Assembly: GCA_002429045.1 (NCBI GenBank)
Contig: DIYM01000021.1
Coordinates: forward strand, 22,512-66,991
DNA length: 44,480 bases
Direction of reading: 5' to 3'
Origin: Phycisphaerales bacterium UBA6054
GTDB lineage: Bacteria; Planctomycetota; Phycisphaerae; Phycisphaerales; UBA1924
The translations under genes were made by a program, and so were the position numbers. The first letter of the stretch is position 1. Each line of letters opens with the position of its first letter. Under the pieces are notes generated by a model that ran no database searches, was not told the DNA's origin, and worked only from the letters and a program-made list of their open reading frames with translations. Below are positions 42,913 to 44,480 of the stretch, in pieces.

Positions 42913-44480
42913 ATGCAGCCTGCTCATGCCAAGACAGCCCGCTGGTGGGATTGTCCGTTCGAACGCGAGTTCCCACTCTCGCGCATGCTGATCCAGGCGG
43001 GTGAAGCGTTCGCGGAACGCCACGCCGTGCGGGCCCCGGATGGATCGTGGTTGACCCACGCCTACCTGCACGAGTTGGCACGCCCCGTGCGTGCCGCGAT
43101 CGGAGCGTCGATCGCCGAACTCGGCGGGGCGGTCGGCTGCCTGGTCGGGGACACAGAATCGCTCTCGGTTGCCGTGATCGCGTCCCTGACCGCCGCCGAG
43201 AGCGCCACGTTCCTGGACCCGTCGGTGCCAGAGGCCCGCAACCGTCAGTCGCTCGACGATATCGACGCCCGCACGATCCTGACCGACCGGTCCTGCCTCG
43301 GGTACGCACGGGGTATCGCGCGTGCGGGTGAACGGGTCATCCTGATCCAAGACCCCGGCCCGGCATCCCACGAACCGCCGACGCCTCCCGGGTCGGACGC
43401 GCTCCTGACCATTTTCACCTCCGGCTCGACCGGACGCCCCAAGGGCGTCCGCCGATCCCACGCATCGATGCTGCACACCGCGCACAACCTGTCGCAGCGA
43501 TACTCGGCCGACCCAGACGACCGGATGCTTTACGTCGGGTCGCCCGGCCATGTCGGCACGCTCAACGATGTCCTCCTCAACCTGCTCAACGGTCACGGCG
43601 CCATCCCGGTGCATCCTTCCGGGATCGACCTGCCCGCGGTCTGGCGAACGATCGTCGACCTCGGCGTCAACAAAGCGGCGTTCCCGCCCTCGCTGCTGCG
43701 TCTCCTGCTCAGGCACGCGATGCACCACGGCGGGCGGGACGTCAGGATGATGATCGCCTCGAGTGGTGAAGCGCTGCTGCGCAGCGATGTCGGCCTGTTC
43801 TTCGAGACGCTCGCACCCGGCTCGATCCTCTGGCAGAGCTACGGCTCCACCGAGGCGGGGCATATGCACGCCGGCTTCTACACCGCCCACGACGCGGGGG
43901 GCTCCGGGCCGCTGCCGCTCAACAGCGTCGCACGGGGCGTGCGGATCGACGTGCTCGGCCCCGATGACACCCCCGTGCCCGAGGGAACGACCGGGCGGGT
44001 CCGCGTGCGCACGCCCTCGCTGACCCTGGGCTACCTGCATCCCGAGCGGCACACGGACAGCGGGCTCGGAGAAGACGACGCCGGGCGGTACTTCGAGACC
44101 GGCGACCGGGCACGCGTGCTCGCGGACGGCGTCATCCAGATCGAGGGACGCTCGGACCGGCAGGTGAGCCTGCACGGACGCCGTCTCGAACTCGGCGACG
44201 TTGAGTCTGCCATTCTCGACCACCCAGCGTGGGGGGAGGCGGCGGCGGCGGTGATCGATGATGCGGGCGGCCGGCCCGTGCTCATGGCGATGCTCAGCGC
44301 GTGCTCTCCGGAGAAAGAGAGCCAGGCGGCGCTACGCCGTCGACTGCTCGAGCGGCTCCCGTCGTTCGCGGTCCCGACCCGTTTCCTCGAAGTCGCGGCG
44401 CTGCCCCGGACGATGACCGGGAAAGTCGACCCCTCCGCGGTGCGTGCGCGGCTCTCGGCGGGGTCGGACGATCCGGAGCC
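42913..44480 (+). CDS. Adenylate-forming enzyme (AMP-binding), C-terminus off the window
   Basis: At least 522 residues; no stop before the right edge. ANL-superfamily motifs in order: FTSGSTGRPKGV (A3, phosphate loop), YGSTEAG (A5), YFETGDRARV (A7), EGRSDRQVSLHGRRLELGDV (A8, hinge) and PRTMTGKVD with the catalytic Lys (A10). It activates a carboxylic acid as acyl-AMP. The A8 and A5 forms resemble stand-alone NRPS adenylation domains, so amino-acid or fatty-acid activation onto a carrier protein is plausible; a carrier or reductase domain could lie beyond 44480. ATG 42913 (or GTG 42910) follows an in-frame stop at 42901. Confidence 0.85.
   Translation, partial: MQPAHAKTARWWDCPFEREFPLSRMLIQAGEAFAERHAVRAPDGSWLTHAYLHELARPVRAAIGASIAELGGAVGCLVGDTESLSVAVIASLTAAESATFLDPSVPEARNRQSLDDIDARTILTDRSCLGYARGIARAGERVILIQDPGPASHEPPTPPGSDALLTIFTSGSTGRPKGVRRSHASMLHTAHNLSQRYSADPDDRMLYVGSPGHVGTLNDVLLNLLNGHGAIPVHPSGIDLPAVWRTIVDLGVNKAAFPPSLLRLLLRHAMHHGGRDVRMMIASSGEALLRSDVGLFFETLAPGSILWQSYGSTEAGHMHAGFYTAHDAGGSGPLPLNSVARGVRIDVLGPDDTPVPEGTTGRVRVRTPSLTLGYLHPERHTDSGLGEDDAGRYFETGDRARVLADGVIQIEGRSDRQVSLHGRRLELGDVESAILDHPAWGEAAAAVIDDAGGRPVLMAMLSACSPEKESQAALRRRLLERLPSFAVPTRFLEVAALPRTMTGKVDPSAVRARLSAGSDDPE

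Overview
The window is high-GC bacterial DNA that looks like a planctomycete, most likely class Phycisphaerae. The clues are two secreted proteins ending in a 'PAP/PSP - hydrophobic - GRRRR' sorting tail, a secreted protein with a planctomycete-style dockerin tail (NFFDISAF repeats), a large H-domain prepilin, several small 'C-x2-CGY...CPECG' membrane proteins, and housekeeping genes scattered singly rather than in long operons. The assignment is inference from gene content; there is no 16S rRNA in the window.

Layout. 1-5.7 kb: a 6-phosphogluconolactonase-like fragment, a two-domain ThiE, an M16 peptidase, RecO, a FabZ-like dehydratase and a fused AroD-AroE. 5.7-8.7 kb (minus): lipoprotein, FabA/FabZ-like dehydratase, acyl carrier protein and release factor 1. 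8.7-14.6 kb (plus): NatAB-like ABC exporter, methyltransferase, aldehyde dehydrogenase and three paralogous zinc-ribbon membrane proteins. 14.6-15.1 kb: RNase P RNA (minus). 15.2-23.2 kb: Gfo/Idh-like protein, CBS protein, TyrRS, prepilin, two exported surface proteins, polyprenyl diphosphate synthase and a second methyltransferase of the same family. 23.4-31.3 kb: Ugd, small DNA methyltransferase, membrane protein, asparagine synthetase, MscS, DUF481 protein and amidase. 31.3-36.8 kb: YggS, peroxiredoxin, SlyX-like protein, an Hpt plus REC-GGDEF signalling pair, tRNA-Glu, CPBP protease and S20. 37.0-39.5 kb: tRNA-Arg followed directly by a compact restriction-modification operon. 39.6-40.7 kb: two apparently broken genes. 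40.8-44.5 kb: a PEP-CTERM-like protein, an orphan D12-type DNA methylase and the start of an adenylate-forming enzyme that runs off the window.

The most striking cross-cutting signal is in the promoters. At 14 genes a TAnnnT hexamer lies only 5-7 bases before the ATG or GTG start, where a -10 box would put transcription initiation at or next to the start codon. Genes without this arrangement generally have a Shine-Dalgarno sequence. This implies widespread leaderless mRNAs, and it fixes the GTG starts of recO, prfA and the D12 methylase.

Other points of interest are a base-composition mosaic inside the AroE half of aroDE, a TyrRS with an altered HIGH motif and a low-GC insertion, an in-frame amber codon in a thioredoxin-like lipoprotein, and a PvuII-type m4C methylase paired with an HNH nuclease and an unknown 92-residue protein. 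I found no CRISPR array, transposase, integrase or convincing novel defence system beyond this operon.
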